A program made the position numbers and the translations under genes. From Climacium dendroides (lineage: Eukaryota; Streptophyta; Bryopsida; Hypnales; Climaciaceae), in the NCBI GenBank assembly GCA_950106755.1, contig OX467092.1, forward strand, positions 27,666,582-27,730,581: 64,000 bases of DNA, written 5' to 3'. Under the pieces are notes generated by a model, which had not been told where the DNA came from, ran no database searches, and saw nothing but the letters and a program-made list of their open reading frames with translations. Below, in pieces: positions 1 through 12,581 of the stretch; position 1 is the stretch's first letter; each line of letters begins with the position of its first letter.

Positions 1-3000
1 GGGGGCGTTCTGAGGGATTCAACGCGTTCAACAGCCTTCAACTGGGAACTCGAGATGTCCACCACCTTCTCTGATCGGAGACGCTCGAGCTCCGCATCAA
101 GCAATGCGCATTGCTCTCGCATCAAGTGAAGATCTTTGTTGGCAGGATCGACCAAGCAGGCCACTCGGGGAGGAAGGGGCTTATGTGCCAAAATGTAATC
201 CAAGGCAGTTCCCAGTTCGACTGTGAAGTCCACAATATCAGATTTCCCCTGCATAAACTTGTTACTCACATGCACTAGATTGCGCATGACTTTCTTCAAG
301 TCATGATTGTGCCAATCCAGTTGCAGAGAAATCTCACTGTTAATGTCGTTGGTCTCGCCCGGGAAGGATGGAGTGTAATCGTATCCACTGGTCTGAGCCA
401 GCATTTCCGCAACATGCACGATTTTACGTACTGCAAAGGCAAGCTCCAAGTGACCAGTGCTTGTCTGCATTTACAACGGAACAGGTAGTGGAGTTACTTA
501 CGTACGGTAGCCAGAACTTTGAGCTCACATGCATCACCGACCATCGCAGTGACAGCAGGAAAAAGAAATGGTTGGCAAATAAATAAATAAATGCGAATTG
601 AACCTTGGAGATCATGCAACTAACCAGCAGCAATTAATAAAAGTAAATGCGGTGAATATGAAATCAGATCAACCTACCAAGATCGATCGACCGAGTGGCT
701 GCCACGTACCTTGGACTCGGCGTCCGAAACGGAGGCTTGCTCGTCGTGCAAAGCCCCTTCAGATGAGCTCGCCGCCTCGGGAGGTGTTCTGCCTTCGTCG
801 GGGGTCTTGGCCCTGCCCAAAATGTCTTTCAACGTGAATCCGGAGAGCCTCTTGGACGGCGCCGCCGCACTCGCACTGTGGCTGCTGCTGCCACTTCTTC
901 CTCGTTCTCGCTCCGCCAACAAATCCAGCTCCTCTTGCAGTTTCACGATGCAGGCCGCATTGCTTGCGTTGTGGGACTGGAGCCCATGCAGTTGCTTCTC
1001 GCTTTCCTTCAGCTTGGCCCGGAGCTCCTGACACAGCTGCTCGGCCACTCGTAAGTCGTGCGACTTGCCCTCGAGCTCTCGAGTCCTGGACGCCAGCGCC
1101 TCTTCCAAGTCCTGGAGTTTCATCGTGGTCGTCGTGGGTTCGGCCAGGGTCGCGCTCATGGCCAGACGCTCCATCTCCGCGAAGTCATCCATCAGTTCAA
1201 AGTTCTGAGACTCTCTCCTGTAGTTGTCGGAGGGGTCGTTGATACTGCCTCTCGCAGTAGTACTCACGGCTGCATCTCTTGCCATGTCAAACAAGGAGCC
1301 ACTCTTCCTGCTTTGCAGATCCGACGGAGGGGAGAAGCCGACGCTGGGCACTGGTTTGCTGGATGCTGCAATCTTCAACGCCTCTGAATGCAAGCAAGCA
1401 AATCACGTGTTCAGTGAATATATCATTCGACAGATGATTTCATGATCATTAGTTAATTAGTTAGTTGTAGAGTTAGATAGAAATGAAGGGTAGCCATCTG
1501 CCACGAACATTAGGTAGGTACCAAGGCAACGAAATGGACCTCAAGTGACAGTCAGTGGATTCTCACAATATGAGCATTTATTCAATTAGCATCGGTTAGT
1601 CCATCGGACATAAGGTAGGGATCAGTGAATTTTGAAGAACGCCGACCAGTCGGGAGTGATAGAATTTTTCATAACTCGTGAAGAGGTTAGAATTCAGAAC
1701 GTAAAATGGAGAATGAATGGACCATCATGCATAACTATGAAGTCAATTAGTACCGTTGAGCTGCCGAGACTTTTTGAGTTCTTCCTCCACAGCAGAGAGC
1801 TGAGCTGAGGTTTTGGAGCACAAAAGGCGAGCAGCTTGATTCTCCCCATTTCTCTGGGACAGGGCTTCCTTCAACATCTTCATCTCTTCATCCATGGCCA
1901 CCACCCGCTCCGCCAACATTTGGGCTTCGTGGGTGTGCCCCCCGTCACGGCCATTTTCTTGCATGGCGTCATTCACAGCGGACAAATCCAAAGCGCTGCC
2001 ACTCCGGCTCACGGACCTACGCCTCCTCTCCGCCGGATCTTTGGATACCCCCTCCACTTCCATTCTCATTCTTTGAATGGCTGCTGGACCTGCACAGAGC
2101 GAATCATCGACTTAATTAATTAAGACTTACTAACTGACAGCACTCACTGGTGATCGAGTTACTTTATAAGTGCTGGAAAGATCAAAAACCAGCTAGGCAG
2201 CCCTTTAGAACCAAAATCAAAATCAGAGCCATTTTCAGAGCGTGCATCTATCCACTTCTGGAAGCAGAGACTTCACGATTTAGCATATGGCAAGCTCCAT
2301 CAGACATTCAGATGCACCCCGGTAAGCTTGCAACTCACATATAGAAGACAGATCGACAGATTGACAGGGCACCTTGAAAAGCTAGCTTTTGTAGACTTAA
2401 TAGGTTAGTATGTACAATTAAGAGCAGAAATTTTATGTTAAGTATTTAAAACAGGTAAAAGAAATCAATGATGATGAACTGAGCGATGTCAGCAAAAGTA
2501 TCAGCAAAAATGTGCCGAAATTCAAAAAAAGGATTTAGGTTAACTCCTTATAATTGGGTTTGTTCAAGGAATTTTCTCCATCAAGGATTTTGTCTAAGAA
2601 GAAACGCTTTTGGATTCCTCTATGAAATGTCTACAAGCCTATGTACGTATGTACAATGACTAAAATCATTTGGCAATGCATTAACTTAATTGTATTATTG
2701 ATAATGGAATGATTGAAATCACGGCAGGCATATAAAACGGGAGTTGCGAGCCTGCGATGCATCAGACACAAGAAAGAAATTGTTATCCTTCGTTTTAATT
2801 GACCCGAATGATTCTTTTACCTTCATTATAACGTTAATGAATTGAAACTTTACGTCTACGAGTAAAGAAAAAGAGAAGAAAGGAATACCTGGAAGCTTTT
2901 TGCGGACCAAGAGACGAAGGCGATTGCATTCCTCCTCAAGCTTTGCAATCTTCTTCACACTCTCGAGGTGCTGTTTGGAGGCCAAGTCCACTGCTTTTCG

Positions 3001-4800
3001 TTCATATTCTCGCTCTTGGCTTCGAATATCAAGCTCTTTGTTGAGGACATGGACCTCATACTTGAGTTGGGAATTATCTTTCTCCATTGTTTCCAGCCTC
3101 ACCTGGATTGAACACCCAACACGTACAGCTCGATCAATACACGTACATGTGGAAATCTCCATTGATAAGGTTGAATGAATGCTTCATTAGAAGTGAGAAT
3201 TGCGTACGCAAGCTATAGTCTCAGATAATGATCACTGTGAGCGAATAGGGTATGGAGCAGCAGTTTAGACATCGTATACATGAATTGAACTACTCGATAT
3301 ATTTTTCAAGTACGTAGCTAACTACCGGTAATTAATTTGCGCTTGAGTTCCGTGAATAATCTTTCAAATTCTCCAACCCCATACGTACCTGGAGTACTTT
3401 AATTTCCGTTTCAGCTCGTGCTTTGGCGTCACCGATCTCCGCAACAGTTCGCAACCGCTCCTGACATTTCCAAAAACAACACATACACAGAGAGACGGTT
3501 ACCTGTCTGACCGGGTCATTGCGTTTCAACGAGTGCTAGTAGCAAGCGACAGAGAGCATGATTGAGCTGCCTGCGTGAAGCCAAGCTAGCTCGACTGGGC
3601 TCGACTGGCCGGTGTTCCAACCCCATACAGGCAGCAAGCAAGCACGTAATAACAGACAAAGAGAGGTTCACTAACTCACGCTCACCTGTAAAGCATGGTT
3701 GAGAGCAGTAACTTCCGCTCTTGATTCCAGGAGCTCCGATCGGGTCTCGGACAAAAAATGGGACGATTCGGCCAACTTGGTGTCCATCTCCTGTCGTAAT
3801 TTATCATACTCTCGCGTTTTCTTCAGCAAAGTGTCGTGAATGCGTTGCTCGTTTTCCTCGCGGAGGAGCCGGAGCTGCTTCATACACTCCTTCAAAGCCC
3901 CATCCAAATGCGCCACTCGGTCCTCAGTGACCAATTTCTGCTGGAGAGCGGCATCCAGTTGGGCTTTCAAGGACACCGCTTCGGCTTCGGCTTTCTCCCA
4001 ACCTGACATACATGAAATGGCCACCCACATTAGAAGCCAGGATGGAGGGATGGAGGGATTAATTTATGATCATTGCTCATTGATTGTAATTAAGCGTGAC
4101 ACATAAGATATGTGTTTCTGGTGATGAAAAAATACAGTTACATGTAATTAATTACCTTCTATGTATGGATTGTCAATTGAATCCCGGCCTGTACGAATTA
4201 ATTAAGGGGAACGTACCCGAGACGGCCTCTTCCGCCACTTTGACGTGTTGCTTGACGAGGTTATCTTTGGCGGTTATGTCTGCCAGCGCCGAGGACAGCT
4301 TCTCCGACAGACATTTGGCTCTCTCCTCGGATTGCAGCCACTGGCCCTTCGCCTCATCCACAGCCATGCGGTTGCGCTCCGACAGCCCGGACGCCTTCAT
4401 GGGGGACTGATGGCGCTGATGACTCGGAACGTCTGGTTGCCGGTACTCCCAAATCTGAATCAATTACAACCAACGCCATCGTTAACACACCGTTCGTACT
4501 TACTTGAGAAGAAAGTTTTAATTTATAATTACTTTATATTAATCACGTACATATGAATGATTAATGCTTTAGACGTGGGAATATATAACTGTTCAAACAC
4601 TTTCGATTCAGATTTATTCCTGTCATTCTGGGAAGTAGACAACAATACAATTAATGTGAAGGAGTCACCTGGTGGTTGTCATAGGATTTCGATGGAACGG
4701 GGGAGGGGCCCAGCTCCGGTGCAGCGGATATTTTGTCATTGGACTTCCTCTTCCATGGCCAGCTCCGTCTGGAGCTCTCCTTGTCTGAGGACTTCTCCAT
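1..4800 (-). CDS. Filament-like plant protein (FPP family), 3' end beyond window
   Basis: Eight minus-strand exons join in frame with GT..AG borders: 4669-4800, 4217-4454, 3686-4002, 3389-3460, 2889-3102, 1754-2089, 710-1383 and 1-464 (continuing off the left edge), about 815 codons so far. The ATG is at 4800-4798. The protein begins MEKSSDKESSRRSWPWKRKS, the basic N-terminus usual in FPPs. Family blocks follow in order: SEKLSSALADITAKDNLVKQH, then WEKAEAEAVSLKAQLD, then LDGALKECMKQLR (exons 2-3); LKYEVHVLNKELDIR and HLESVKKIAKLEEECNRLR (exon 5); MDDFAEMERLA (exon 7). Long heptad coiled coils dominate. FPPs are plant-specific coiled-coil proteins; some Arabidopsis members (VETH proteins) sit on cortical microtubules and work with the COG2 exocytosis factor in wall patterning. 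No transmembrane segment is visible. Family assignment is firm; cellular role here is inferred from relatives. Confidence 0.93.
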
Positions 4801-4850
4801 TGCTGATGGCGACCAAACGTTCCGGGCTGAAGTTCTTGTGCTTCTAATTC
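4801..4850 (-). other. 5' UTR end of FPP first coding exon, preceded by a likely UTR intron
   Basis: Just upstream of the FPP ATG, the minus strand shows an acceptor (TTTGCAG) at 4853-4851, so the coding exon probably starts at 4850 and carries 50 nt of 5' UTR. This implies at least one further non-coding exon to the right, whose position I could not fix. The 50 nt contain no in-frame stop before the ATG. Confidence 0.5.
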
Positions 4851-4853
4851 CTG

Positions 4854-7800
4854 CAAATTATTTATCGTTACTCACCTGAAGTCAGAGGTCTGTTAATGGA
4901 ATCAGCTAGCCACTGAAGACGAAGAGCAGGAAATAAATTTGAAATGAGCTCTGGGAAGACATTGAGGACAATTACTCTGTCAGTATAGAACACTACATTG
5001 TGAGAACTCAGGTCAATTCGAACGCTGAGCCTCACCTACAAATCGATATCGAAAAGCATAGTCGGATCCAGTGCTGTGAAGACCCAGCTAGCACGTCAGC
5101 TATCTTCTCAAGGGGGTCACATCAGTGATGATCTGACTGCAAACCTGCGTCCCAAAGAAGACGCTGCAGATTCTTGAACTCTACTCCACTGTTTCGCAGG
5201 TCACAAACTTGAGCCCGGGGATGGGTCCCGTTGAGCAATCCGGATTGTCGCCGTGAATCTTTACGAACACATCTCTACTGCGCGTGATACTCAACAAGAT
5301 TCTGCGGATGTTTGGTACCGAAATTGAATACAAGTGTCCAAAACCTACATGTCTGCCCGTAGCTGGATCTATAGTTGCCCTTGAACAGAACAGATGTCGT
5401 TGGCGTCACCTGAGTTCTATCCTCGATCCTGTGACAAGAGCATGCACTAGAGGTCAGTAGAAAGTGACAGAATTTGTCCTCCCTCCATTGGAATGCCGTG
5501 AATAGACAAGTGTAGGGCATCGAGAGACATAGAAGAAAATGACAACTTAGCCTCAAGCATATGGAAGAAGCAGGCAGGAAATAACTGGTGGCACCCCATC
5601 ATATACACAGAAAAGGCACGGTCCATTCCACCCATCACCCATTGACACTGACGAAAGAACCACCCATTGCACAAAATGAGCGCTGACGGAATCTTCAGCA
5701 TCCCAGCCCATAGAAAGCAATACATTGCAGACTCCTAGCCCACGCAAAAGCCACTCATCAATGAGAAATGGAGTTTTTCTTTCCATGAGGCCCAGGTGCG
5801 GACATGAGAGGCGGCAACTAAACTAAACTCCCGTGACCTGGGGGTGAGAATCAATCGGTGTTAAGAAGGTAGAAAGAAAAGGATCCGCGGATCCGAAGCC
5901 CAGCCAATGAGAGATCAAATGCTGTTGCAAACTGCAAACTTCTAAAAATGGCATCTAAGCCGCGCCCAGTAAGTACATATTTAATCTAAAATTGGCGCAT
6001 GCGAGCGAGGACGAAAGTCAACATCGACAAATAAGGATGGTTTGCTGTCATGCACCCCACTGGATGGATCATGTTTTCGGCACTACAAAATATGCCCGGA
6101 AAGGAATCAAATCAAACCCGAAGGTCTACGGACGCCCTTCCGACCAAGCTCTGTTCTGTGAAGCAAGCGTCACAAACCAACCACGCCGCTGGCCACTTGG
6201 AAAGGGTGGCGTGCTGCAAGGGCAAATACATTCAAAGCCCAAAACCATTCACTTGATCTTCACTAGCCGCTCCCTTGAGCTCCCAATTCCTCAATCGGTC
6301 ACCAAATCAATGGCGCACAATTTTTAGAGGGGCAAGCTACTTCTAAGAGCGAGCGAGCGAGCGAGCGAGAAATCGGACACTACAACGTGGCTGCTCTGTG
6401 AAGGCGAAATTTAATTACAAGTGAGGCCCAGGAACAACGTTTACGAGTCGATCATGGGGCGAACCCCTGCATCACGTTGCCAACCTCTGCATCACGTTGC
6501 CAACCCCTGAATCACGTTGCCAACCTCTCGGTCGAGGAATGGAGTACCCTCCATGGTTGGTTGCCACGGTCAGTGCGTATTTGAAGCTCTTGCAGGGCCC
6601 GAGTCAACAATCACTAATTAATGTTGCAACAAACAAAGCAGTTGCTGTAGAACAAGCTAGAGCGCCGCGACATACAACTACTTGAGGCCTTCAGCGTCCT
6701 CTTGTCTGAGGTCCTCTCGAAGAAGCTAGCTAGGTTCGCCCCAATCAATGGCGAGTCAGTCCAATAACCCCCGCTCTCAATCCCCCGCAACTTCGCTCGC
6801 TTTCTCGACTCCGCCTGTCGCGCGATGTATGTATGTCAGTCAGGGAGAAGCGCGCAGCACACCACCAAAACGGAACAATATATCACTCTAGAAATGAAGC
6901 AACCCCGGCCTCACACTGATCCCCACGCCATACCTGACCTGACCTGACCTTCCCCCATTGATCGCCAGCCTTTCATATATCTGCGCTCGCTTTCTGCAAG
7001 GCGACGTAGCTCTACCGCTCACGAATCATTTAAATGTGTAATCGTCGACAAATGTAGAGCCCCGCAATATACAGCGACGTAGAGCACCGAAATTATGCTG
7101 CAGCTGCTAACACAAACTGTAGCTACAGCTAACATACTAACCTCACTTGGCTAATTCCAATGTCGGTCGACACAAAGTACATTGGCACCACATATTCCGG
7201 CCAACCAATCCAATAAACCAATCCAGTAAGGAGCTTGCTTGCTTGCTTCGCAGAGCAAGAAAGAGACTCACAGGATCAAGCGATACACACACACAAAACA
7301 CCCACCTGCAACGAAACCCCAATCCTCCGGCCTGGCTGCCAGCTCCACGCTCTTTACCAAGTACAGGACGCCCACTGTACTAACTAGCTAGCTACTGACC
7401 AACAAACTTTCCAAGGCATATATGCAGCCACGCAGCGAGCAGTTCTGGCGAAACCTCAGAGTTCAGAGTCCGGCGCTAGCTGGGCACAAACGCTAGCTGT
7501 GAGTAAGCTTGGCTCACACCCGACATTGGACTAGCAGGAGTAAGATGATGGTGAGGTGCGGAGGAAGAACTCGAGGAAACAAAGGCCACATAGCGAGCGA
7601 GGAGCGGGAAGAGTAAGCAGCGGGGAGAGTGGCAATGGCAACGACGATGAATGAATCGTGGCTAGGTATGGTACCTGTTCACAGACTCGACTCCTAGCAG
7701 TGGCCAAGCCAGCCTGCGAAGGAGAAAACTTATAAGTAAGTTACTATCGTCTAAGGTTACGAGGGAAATGAATTAATGAAGCCGGTCCCCATAGCCTCGC

Positions 7801-9600
7801 TCCCTCGCAAGCTGCAGGGCAGACCGGCAGGCCAGACGAAGTTAAGAGCGCTTCTTAGTTATTGATTCCAAGTTAGTGCTGACCGCTGACCGCTGGGTGG
7901 CATGCCCACGTACTACGACAACGACGACGACACCAAATAACTTTCGTTCCTCTAGCTCCAAATGAAGTCAAGAACTTTGTTGCAACCCCCCACGCGCTCC
8001 TAACTGCAGGCAGGCTAATAAGCGGAACTTAACAAATTAAAGTGAAGCCAAGCTTACAGGCCATGCCAGCCTCGCTACGTCTGCGTCTGCCATCGCCTCT
8101 CTCCCTCCCTCAGGGGTCGGATCGGAGGCTAGGGTGGAGCAAGCTGCACCTCAGGCAGGCAAGGCAGGCAGACAGACAGCGTCATCAATTCTGCATTATT
8201 AACATTTGTTTCCTTCGCTTGATTTTCCATTTGTCCAACAGCAGTTATATATGCTACGGAACTAGTACCTTATTACTTTCACTTATTCGGGTGCATTGCC
8301 CCCCCCCTTTCAAAATGCGTGACTCCCTCCCTCCCTGTGAGTGTGTACCTTACCACCCGAACTTCACTTCCCTTCCCTTCGCTTCCCTTCCAACCGCAGT
8401 CACCCGGGTGCAGTCCCTTTCCCACCCACCCACCCCCAGCCGCGCGCACTCGAGCGTCATCAATTTCGAATCCAAGCTACCAAGTTACCGCCTTACTCGT
8501 AGCCTGGACTGAGAGGGGAGTAATTACTGCGTGAGTAGTGAGTCCTGCCATCCGAAATGACTACTGTAGCTTGAGTGAGTGAGTGCAGCTACTTTTCCTT
8601 TTCCTGAGCTAGCTAGCTATGCTTACGGCTTAGCTTGCTAGCTGCCCTCCCTCCCTCTCTTCCTCCCTCCCTCCTCCCTCAGTAACTTAGTCTCTCGTAC
8701 GCTTGCTGCTGCTGCTCCTCCTGCTCCTGCACAAATCTATTAGTGTGGCTTAATGGGCATTTTGATGAGCTGTCCCCTGAGTGGTCTTTCATTGCTGCGG
8801 TGCTGCCCTTGCACCCTTGGCAAGTTAAGTGAACTTGTGTGACGTCCCTCGCCTAGCTTTCAATTTCCTTTTCGTACACTCTCTCCAGTCCGGCCCAGCC
8901 CGGCCCAGTCCGGCTTGAGAGCCGGTTTGTTTTTAATTTCCCTGGCCTAGCCCGGCCCGGCCTGCCCTCCCTGCCCGTCCCTGTCCACCTGTCCTCCATC
9001 CCCTCTCCCCTCCTGTAATGAAAGATCTCAGTGTGAAGTGACTTTCCCAATTGCAATTTCAAATTCCCTTGCAGGCGAATGCTCAGAGCCCCAGCCCTGG
9101 CCTGGCCTCGCTGCCTGCCTGCCTGCCTCCCTCCCTGCCTTGTCTGGTCCCAGTGTTCCACTGCCTATGGAAAAAGAGGAACTTACGTGTCCCGGTAAGT
9201 GCTTTTTCCTCGCATTATTGGAGGAGCATGGGACCTGAGACTGCAACATACAGCCAGGGATGGATGGAAGGAAGGAAGAGGAAGGACGACGATGACGACG
9301 GGAAATTAATTAAAAATAAAAATAACTTTTTTTTTTTTTTCAAGAAACACAAGAAGCTTACTGGCTTTGCTCCAAGAAGTGAAGTCATGGGGTGGAAACC
9401 CCACAAGGAGGGAGGGAGGGAGAGGTCCCCAAGGCCTTGGATGGATATGCTGCATGCCCTTCAGGATATGATAAGCCATCTTTAATCTTTCCCTTTGGGA
9501 AGGAATCCAGGCAGAATTATACGGTACTACTGTGTAGACCTTCTTTAGTCTTTAGGAAGACGGACTTGGAGTGTTTTTTCTGAATTATTTGCAACGCTCT
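4854..9600. other. Upstream flank of FPP; low-complexity, no supported gene
   Basis: The short ORFs here are unrelated to one another and show no family motifs or consistent codon use. The DNA is GC-richer than the centre of the window. It holds many short reiterations: GAGC runs near 6350, GCTAGCTAGCTA near 8610, CCTCC/TTCC runs at 8640-8690, GGCAGGCAGGCAG near 8150 and CTGCCTGCCTGCCTGCC near 9110. This fits a plant promoter and 5' UTR/intron region for the minus-strand FPP gene. No TATA box or transcription start can be assigned with confidence. Confidence 0.5.
6462..6526. repeat. Three-copy 21-bp tandem repeat
   Basis: A 21-bp unit with core CATCACGTTGCCAACC occurs three times in a row with one or two substitutions, about 1.7 kb upstream of the FPP start codon. 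It contains CACGTTG, close to a CACGTG-type G-box. A role in FPP transcription is only a guess. Confidence 0.7.
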
Positions 9601-11730
9601 CAATGGGCTCCTTGCTTACTGGTGGGTGCCATTGGGGACCAGCTGGGAGTTCAGGGAGAACACCCTTCCCGTAGATGGTGATCATGGGACTCTATCTTTT
9701 CTTTTGCAAAGGGGCCAATACCATGGGCCAATACCATGGGGGCAATAATGGTTGCCTCTTCCTACGCCAAGGTATACTGGCTACGGAGAAAGCCCAAGTG
9801 ATGCAGACGAAAGACTGAGGTCAAACTGGGCTTATACTAAATGTCACCAAAAGGTTCAGGAAAGAGGATAGGAAGAAACTAATGGATCATAAATACAGGC
9901 ACTGAGGGAGGTTTCAATTGGGGCAGGAACAAATTGTTGAACGGCTGATTTTGGCACACAGGTGGAATCATGCTAGCTGCCTATTGTACTGTACAGTACG
10001 GCACTAAGTCAGCTACTGTATTCCAAATTAGCGCCCCCACTCAGTGCCCACCCAACAGGTAGCCCCGCCTTCCCAAAATGTTTGAACATGTTAGAGAGGG
10101 AAAGTTAAGAAGATGCTGATATTTTTGTCTGAGGTGACATTCAAATAGAAGCTAAATATCATCTCCCATCGACCTAATCCACATGGATGCATGGATCAAT
10201 ATTCATCCATGAGATTGGAAGCAAATCTTTCAAAACAAAACTACTTCTAAAACCAATTGTGAATAAAAAATGATTGATTTGCGTGTTTTTCCACCACAAT
10301 TAGAATAAGTGTTGGTTTTGCTACAAGCTTCAAATGGAAACATGGAACCCAGCCTCGTGGTTTGCATGGTTTTGATATCATGTCCTTATTACAGAAGGAA
10401 TTCATTGGCTAATCCCTCCCATTTGGAAAACTGAAGTCAAATCCTGTTTGATGCTGAGAAAGTCCTTGTTTGATGCAAGGGAGCCTAAAGCTTGAATTAT
10501 TCTACCCCCTCTGCCTGCTGCTCGGGCCCTTGGTTAGTCTTTGGGGGAGTTTTCCACAGCCCCTTATTATTAACTTATTACTGATCCTTCCCTCCCCATT
10601 TCTTCTCCTCTCCATGCATCCATGCAGGTCAACTCCGCACTGTTCCAATAGGGGAGTTTTGTCCCTGCGATGAACAGATGCCCACCGTACCTGGAATCAT
10701 ATTTTAGAACCCTGCCCCCTGCCCCTCCCCGCACCTGCTGGACAAGGAAGTTAATCCCAAATCAGCTGATCCCTTCCCCCCAAGCCTAAAGCCTAAAAAG
10801 CTGAAAGCCTGAGCCTGAGCCTGAGCCTGCCTGCACCTGCCCTGCTTCTGCTCCCAGTCTAGGCTTCGTTTAAACATTCAAAATCATGGGAACCCACACT
10901 AATTGGTTGGGAGTCCGGATGGGAGCAAAGGCAAGCTCCGCTCCCCAGCGTGGCCCATCCCATGCATCCGCCCGTTTGCAAGAGTACCAAGGTGCAGCTC
11001 AGGAGCTGGCTGGGTAGGTAATTGAATTGGAATGGGTGGGCAGTGGGCACTGGGCAGGGTCTCGGGCGCTCAGAAACATGGACAGCTTTACTGGGAATTT
11101 GAACCACAGGTAGTTAGTATTTAAATTAAGTCAGAGCTGGTCATCTGGCTGGCTTGGACACTTTGACATGGTTAGGCTTACTCGAACCTTTCAAAAAGGG
11201 GGAAGAAAACAAAGAAAAACAAAAAAACAAAACAAAAAAACAAACAACTTATGGCTCACCAAATACTAGAATATATGCTTGCCTCAATCCAAAATTCAAA
11301 TCCACATGAGCAAGGACTGACAACGGGCTTTGACCCACAAGGTAAGAAAAGAAAAGGTAACTGAGTGCACACCCTGGGGGCGGGCATAGAACAGGACCAT
11401 CCACTGTAGATTCTTGCACAAAAAAGGTACTGAAGCCCTTTTAATCCCTAAAGGACTAACTAAAAGGACTGGGACTTTTCTTTTTTATCTTTTTATCTCT
11501 AAAGGACTGGGAGTCCAGTCAGTCCACTTGGAGGGACTGGAGAACTTGGGTAAGCTCTATTATTGACTTCATGATTTGGAATTTCTGCAGGAAATTGGAA
11601 GGATCATGGGTGCTCATCATTCCAATGTATCTCTCAAACTTTGTTGCACAATAGTAAACATTGCAAAGTCATTACCTTTTTCCAGTTTCAATGTCAAATT
11701 GGGAAACTAAAATTATATTCTAAGAATACA
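9600..11730. other. Gene-free stretch with simple repeats
   Basis: I see no coding region. There are short reiterations such as GAGCCTGAGCCTGAGCCTG near 10,810, an A-rich run near 11,215-11,245, and repeated AAAGGACTGG/AAGGACT motifs at 11,440-11,540. Composition shifts here from the mixed upstream flank to the very AT-rich repeat DNA that follows. Confidence 0.5.
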
Positions 11731-12581
11731 TTAATCCCTACATTTTTTTACTATGTTTTAACCAAAACCATTCCAAATCTGCCATTTTTAATACAAGTAT
11801 CAATTTTTAGGGAAAAAAAATTTTGGACACATGTAACCATAGGATCTTGTAGTACATTGGTTTGAGAAGATGTAGAAAAAATTTCAGAAATTTTCACTTT
11901 GTAGATTGCAAGATATTAACGTTTGAAGTGAAAAAAATACTTTTTTTTGCTCTGCCAACAATCAGGCAATTGCACTTCACAAGGTCACATTTGTATGAAA
12001 AAATGTCCAAAATGGTGGTGCATGTTTAAATTCATTCTTCAAGGCAAGTTGGCTACATATTTGAAAAAATTTGGATGATTTGAAATTGTACAACATATAG
12101 AAAAAAAACAATAAGTACAAAAAAGTTGAGAATGATTCAAAATACTAAATTATTAATAATTCATTCATGGGATTGAAAAATGACAATTCCCATGGTGGTA
12201 ATGTTGTACTAAACAATCTACACCCAATGTTTTTATGTTTTTTCAAAAATATTGAAAATTGAGTTCAATAAAGGACTTCAAAGCTTATTTTAGAGTAGAG
12301 ATTCCATAACTACCTACGAACTACCCACAACTAAAAATCCTCATAACTTTCATCTCATTAATCAAAATGGAATGATTCTAGCTTCACGAAAAAACTACAT
12401 ATCATGCAATAACTTTTAAACCATGTAGTCAAAAGTTATGAAAATTGTTGGGCCTTAAAGCTACTCCTTGATTACATGTTGTGTGAAAATTTCAAAGGAA
12501 AAAAATAAAAATTCCATTCATAGTGAGCTACCCAAAATATCTATAATGCACAAAAATGGTATTTTGATCTTTAGGGGTTAA
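11731..12581. mobile_element. TTAA-flanked non-autonomous element, copy 1
   Basis: This copy begins TTAATCCCTA and ends CTTTAGGGGTTAA. Its interior aligns by eye with copies at 46,152-47,083 (same orientation), 48,322-49,459 and 34,053-35,022 (opposite orientation). Shared blocks include the AAATGGTGGTGC segment, the TTTAGAGTAGAGA segment and CTCATTAATCAAAATGGAA. Ends of the form TTAA-CCCCTAAAG are consistent with a piggyBac-type MITE, but no transposase is present to confirm the superfamily. Confidence 0.6.

Noticed and set aside
8042..9485. Proline- and serine-rich ORFs upstream of FPP
   Set aside because: They come from CCTCC and CTGCC reiterations, overlap antisense ORFs and have no recognisable motif.
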